DNA of 25,241 bases from the NCBI GenBank assembly GCA_049679965.1, contig JBAUGX010000016.1:1-25241 (forward strand), in the 5' to 3' direction. Under the pieces are notes generated by a model. That model was not told the origin of the DNA and made no database searches. It saw only the letters and a list, made by a program, of their open reading frames with translations. The position numbers were made by a program, and so were the translations under genes. This document shows, in pieces, positions 22,396 to 25,241 of the stretch (positions within the stretch are counted from its first letter, which is position 1; every line of letters starts with the position of its first letter). This DNA is from 2-12-FULL-65-11 sp049679965. GTDB taxonomy: Bacteria > Acidobacteriota > Vicinamibacteria > Vicinamibacterales > CAVVIG01.

Positions 22396-24984
22396 ATGGC
22401 AGTCGTTGTCACGCAGCGCAAGACCCCGCAGACGCTGCTAGTTGACTGGGCAAACAACCAAGACGCGTGGGTCAGGTACATCGTCGGCGAGACGGTGTCG
22501 AGTAAGCAGCAGATGGCCTCGACGGCGATCGATACGGCCTACGAGTATCTGCTAATTGAGAAAGAGCTGAAGCAGGGCACGGCTCCTAAGCTACTACCGC
22601 TGAATGTCTCTGGGGAGAACGGCGAGAACGTCCAAGTACTCCAGCTTATACGTCTCGGGGACGTCGATGGCGTCAACGCGCTCTGCGGTGGTCAAGAGGT
22701 GATCTTCAGCCCACGCCTGACGGTGCTCTTCGGCGAGAACGCTGCCGGAAAAAGTGGCTACGTGCGGGTCCTAAAGCGCCTCGCGGCAGTCCGCTCGCCA
22801 GAGGAAGTCCTTCCAAACCTGCTCGCCGGCGGTGGCCCGAAGCCGCAAAAGGCGTCGATCGAGTACAAGCTTGACGACAAGGAAGACACACACGAATGGA
22901 AGGGCGAGGCGGGCGTGTCGCCCTTCACGCGCATTACTGTTTTTGACACCAAGGCTGTCGCAGTCCATCTCGACGAGGACCTAACATACATCTACACCCC
23001 GCGTGACTTGGCGCTATTCCGCATCGCACACGATGCGATTGAGGACGTCAAGCAGAGGCTTGACGAGCAGCGCAAGAAAGTGCTTCCGCAGGGCAATCCC
23101 TTCGTTTCGCTGTTTATGCGCGGCACGAGCGTCTACTCGAAGATCGAGACACTCGGGCCGCAGACAGACCTTCAGGAGTTGAAGCGTCTCGCGATGGTTC
23201 CAGAAGAAGAGGTCACACAGCTTCCGGACCTCCGTGGCAAGGTCGAAGCTTTGAAGTCGCAATCGGGCGAGCTGCGGCTTCAGGCGGCAAAAGGCGACCT
23301 AAGTCTGTTTGAGCGAGCCGGCACAGTCAGCGCCGCTCTTGAGGCGTTTGACTGGTCCGCATACAACCAGCAGGTGGCGGCGGTTGAGACTGCGCGGCAG
23401 AAGCACGAGGACGCCACGGTCAACGCATTCAAGGGATTGGCTATCCCGGGCGTGTTGTCCGCAGAATGGCGTCGATTCGTCGAGGCCGGCGAGGGCTACA
23501 TCCGCTCGTCTACACCCAGCGGCTATCCAGCAGAAGGCGCGTCGTGCACGTACTGCAACCAGCCCCTGCAGGCCGCCGCAGTTTCCCTGATTCAGAAGTA
23601 CCGTGACTTCACGAACAACCAACTGAAGCAGGACGTGACGAACGCGCAGGCCACAGTCGAATCGCTAGCGCGGTCGATCGTCAAGCTCGCCATCACCGAT
23701 GTCAGCGCAGATTTCAGCAACAGGATCGCCGCAATGTCCGGCACGGTACCGCCGGCGTTCGCCCAGGCAGAGCAATTCTTTCAAGTCGCGACGCCCATCC
23801 AGGAGCGGCTTCGCAAAGACGAATCTGCTTCAAGCGCAGAATCGGAATTGGTGAGCACGCTCTCGGTCACAGTTACGCCGCTGATGCGGGACGGTGCTGC
23901 GCGAGCCGAGGAGCTTATCAATACGCTGACAGCTGAAGCTTTCGAGCGCGAGAGGCTTCTTGGTGGGTACTCGGGGCAGCTCGCGAGCCTCGAGGCCCGG
24001 CTCAAGCTGCGCGAGCTGATTGTACAAGTCGAAGAATATGTGAACAACGCGAAGTGGGCTTCGAGCGCGGAACGCGTCAGCGGCACATTCGGCGGCTTGT
24101 CTCGGTCGTTGACTGTCGTTTCCAAAACCGCAAGCGAAGATCTCGTGAATCAGGACTTCGAGCGGTTGTTCCAGGACGAGTGCAGGGCGCTGCGAGCGCC
24201 GCAAGTGAAGCTCGAGTTCCCCGGCCGTGACGCTCAGCCGAAGCGCCGCAAGAGCCTTGTTCCTAGGCACGCGTTGAGCGAGATTCTGTCGGAGGGTGAG
24301 CAGAAGGTGATCGCGCTTGCGGACTTTCTCGCTGAAGCCGGGATGCCGCAGACGAACGCGCCGGTGATCTTTGATGACCCAGTCAACAGCCTCGACTACA
24401 AGCGGCTGCAGTACGTCGTGGACCGCATCGTGCAGTTGAGCGCGGAGCGGCAGGTGATTGTCTTCACACACAACATTTGGTTCACCGCGGAAGCATTGAA
24501 CCGGTTTGAGAAGAACCCCGGCGATTGCAAGTACTACGAGGTTTCGAGCGAAGACAAGGTCCCCGGGAAGGTGGAGGCACTGCTGCATCCGAAGTGGGAC
24601 ACCCCAAAGGAAATCGGCAAGCAAGTCAATTCACGTATTCAAATGGCAGAAAAGCAAACGGGCGTGATGCGGGAGGACCTAATCCGCGGAGCATGGGGTC
24701 AAATCCGCAGCTGGTGCGAGACGTTCATCGAGAAGGAAGTGCTCGCAGATGTGACGGCGAGGTATCGGCCACACGTCAGGATGACGTCCCTGCCAAACAT
24801 CAAGACCGAGCTGCTGAAGGAGACCATCTCATTGGTGCTGCCGATTTTCGAAAAGGCATGCCGCATAACGGAAGCGCACTCGCAGCCCCTCGAGACGCTC
24901 TGCGTCAAGCCGGCCCTCGACGAGCTGAAGGAGGACTGGGCCACTCTGCAAGCAGAGCGGCAGAAGCACGTTGGCAAGAACTGA
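22396..24984 (+). CDS. SMC-like AAA/ABC ATPase with CxxC hook (AAA_13/RloC-like)
   Basis: An 862-residue ATPase. After an N-terminal helical domain (LLVDWANNQDAWVRYIVGET) comes the first ATPase half with Walker A GENAAGKSG (113-121). Long helical arms follow, broken by CTYCNQPL (384-391), a CxxC zinc-hook-like turn. The second half has the ABC signature LSEGEQ (631-636), Walker B VIFDDPVNSLD (657-667) and the H-loop THN (691-693). About 150 C-terminal residues (from about 715) could be an effector domain. This layout fits the AAA_13 group that includes the RloC/PrrC anticodon nucleases and many defence-island ATPases, but I cannot confirm nuclease residues. ATG 22396 has GGAGG five bases upstream. 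A DNA-damage or phage sensor is the likely role. Confidence 0.85.
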   Translation: MAVVVTQRKTPQTLLVDWANNQDAWVRYIVGETVSSKQQMASTAIDTAYEYLLIEKELKQGTAPKLLPLNVSGENGENVQVLQLIRLGDVDGVNALCGGQEVIFSPRLTVLFGENAAGKSGYVRVLKRLAAVRSPEEVLPNLLAGGGPKPQKASIEYKLDDKEDTHEWKGEAGVSPFTRITVFDTKAVAVHLDEDLTYIYTPRDLALFRIAHDAIEDVKQRLDEQRKKVLPQGNPFVSLFMRGTSVYSKIETLGPQTDLQELKRLAMVPEEEVTQLPDLRGKVEALKSQSGELRLQAAKGDLSLFERAGTVSAALEAFDWSAYNQQVAAVETARQKHEDATVNAFKGLAIPGVLSAEWRRFVEAGEGYIRSSTPSGYPAEGASCTYCNQPLQAAAVSLIQKYRDFTNNQLKQDVTNAQATVESLARSIVKLAITDVSADFSNRIAAMSGTVPPAFAQAEQFFQVATPIQERLRKDESASSAESELVSTLSVTVTPLMRDGAARAEELINTLTAEAFERERLLGGYSGQLASLEARLKLRELIVQVEEYVNNAKWASSAERVSGTFGGLSRSLTVVSKTASEDLVNQDFERLFQDECRALRAPQVKLEFPGRDAQPKRRKSLVPRHALSEILSEGEQKVIALADFLAEAGMPQTNAPVIFDDPVNSLDYKRLQYVVDRIVQLSAERQVIVFTHNIWFTAEALNRFEKNPGDCKYYEVSSEDKVPGKVEALLHPKWDTPKEIGKQVNSRIQMAEKQTGVMREDLIRGAWGQIRSWCETFIEKEVLADVTARYRPHVRMTSLPNIKTELLKETISLVLPIFEKACRITEAHSQPLETLCVKPALDELKEDWATLQAERQKHVGKN

Positions 24985-25241
24985 TTTCTCACCCAGCCTC
25001 CTGCTTCGTCGCAGATCACGATGAGGTAAAGTCAGCAGACGCGCGTTATTTATCGGCTACCGATCCCCACCGTGCTCCGGAGAAGCGAGTGCAGGTCGGC
25101 GACTGCGTCAATCACCGAAGCAAAGCTGATCCCAAGACACGTTGCCACGATGTTGCCACGACGGAGGCGGATTCCAGGAGATTCCCGGGGACGCGAGCGG
25201 ACGCCCAATACTAGGAGAAGTTACTGAGGCATAAGCTCTTC

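Noticed and set aside
25141..25161. Tandem GTTGCCACGA copies near the right edge
   Set aside because: Two 10-bp copies are too little to call a repeat array or an attachment site. The 257 bp after the ATPase gene otherwise shows no convincing gene.
24525..25214. 229-codon + frame overlapping the end of the ATPase gene
   Set aside because: Most of it is out-of-frame ATPase coding sequence with Arg/Gly/Ala bias, and the part past the ATPase stop has no start or ribosome binding site.

Overview
The window is about 25 kb of GC-rich bacterial DNA with dense coding on both strands. It most likely comes from an acidobacterium, possibly Vicinamibacter-like. Three families point there: a PadR regulator overlapping a two-module ADOP-type permease (acidobacterial duplicated orphan permease), a TIGR03435-type secreted protein, and a membrane GT-C-like protein ending in seven TPR units. 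The species cannot be fixed from the sequence, and I see no rRNA, tRNA or CRISPR array.

Region 1 (1-5.9 kb, + strand) looks like one end of an integrative conjugative element. It holds the tail of an unknown gene, a VirD4/TraG-type coupling ATPase, a VirB11/TrbB/CpaF-type ATPase directly abutting it, a small helix-turn-helix protein, a SpoVG-like small protein, a secreted protein and a complete tyrosine recombinase. Region 2 (6.0-10.4 kb) is a divergent pair, a membrane-anchored sulfatase/LtaS-like enzyme (-) and the TPR membrane protein (+), probably acting on cell-envelope glycans or lipids.

Region 3 (10.4-15.0 kb) is accessory DNA. It has a secreted + strand protein bounded by an imperfect 30-bp direct repeat, then a minus-strand run of small genes: GNAT acetyltransferase, cupin, HNH nuclease, a two-helix membrane/coiled-coil protein resembling abortive-infection proteins, and a frame-disrupted LysE-like exporter remnant. 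Two hairpins directly behind stop codons have integron attC features: a GTTAGGC/GCCTAAC box, and one G and one A left unpaired six bases apart on the same arm. I read this stretch as a decayed or distal gene-cassette array; no IntI integrase is visible here.

Region 4 (15.0-18.2 kb, - strand) is a PadR-ADOP operon with an ATGA overlap and a near-consensus sigma-70 promoter. Region 5 (18.1-20.8 kb) is bounded by two direct copies of a 36-bp element differing at two positions. It holds a secreted hypothetical protein, the TIGR03435 protein and an unknown protein with a helix-turn-helix-like C-terminus. Region 6 (20.8-25.2 kb) holds a trans-aconitate methyltransferase, a small acidic-tailed hypothetical protein, and, divergent from it, an 862-residue SMC-like ATPase with a CxxC hook. 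The ATPase is the best candidate for a defence gene in the window.
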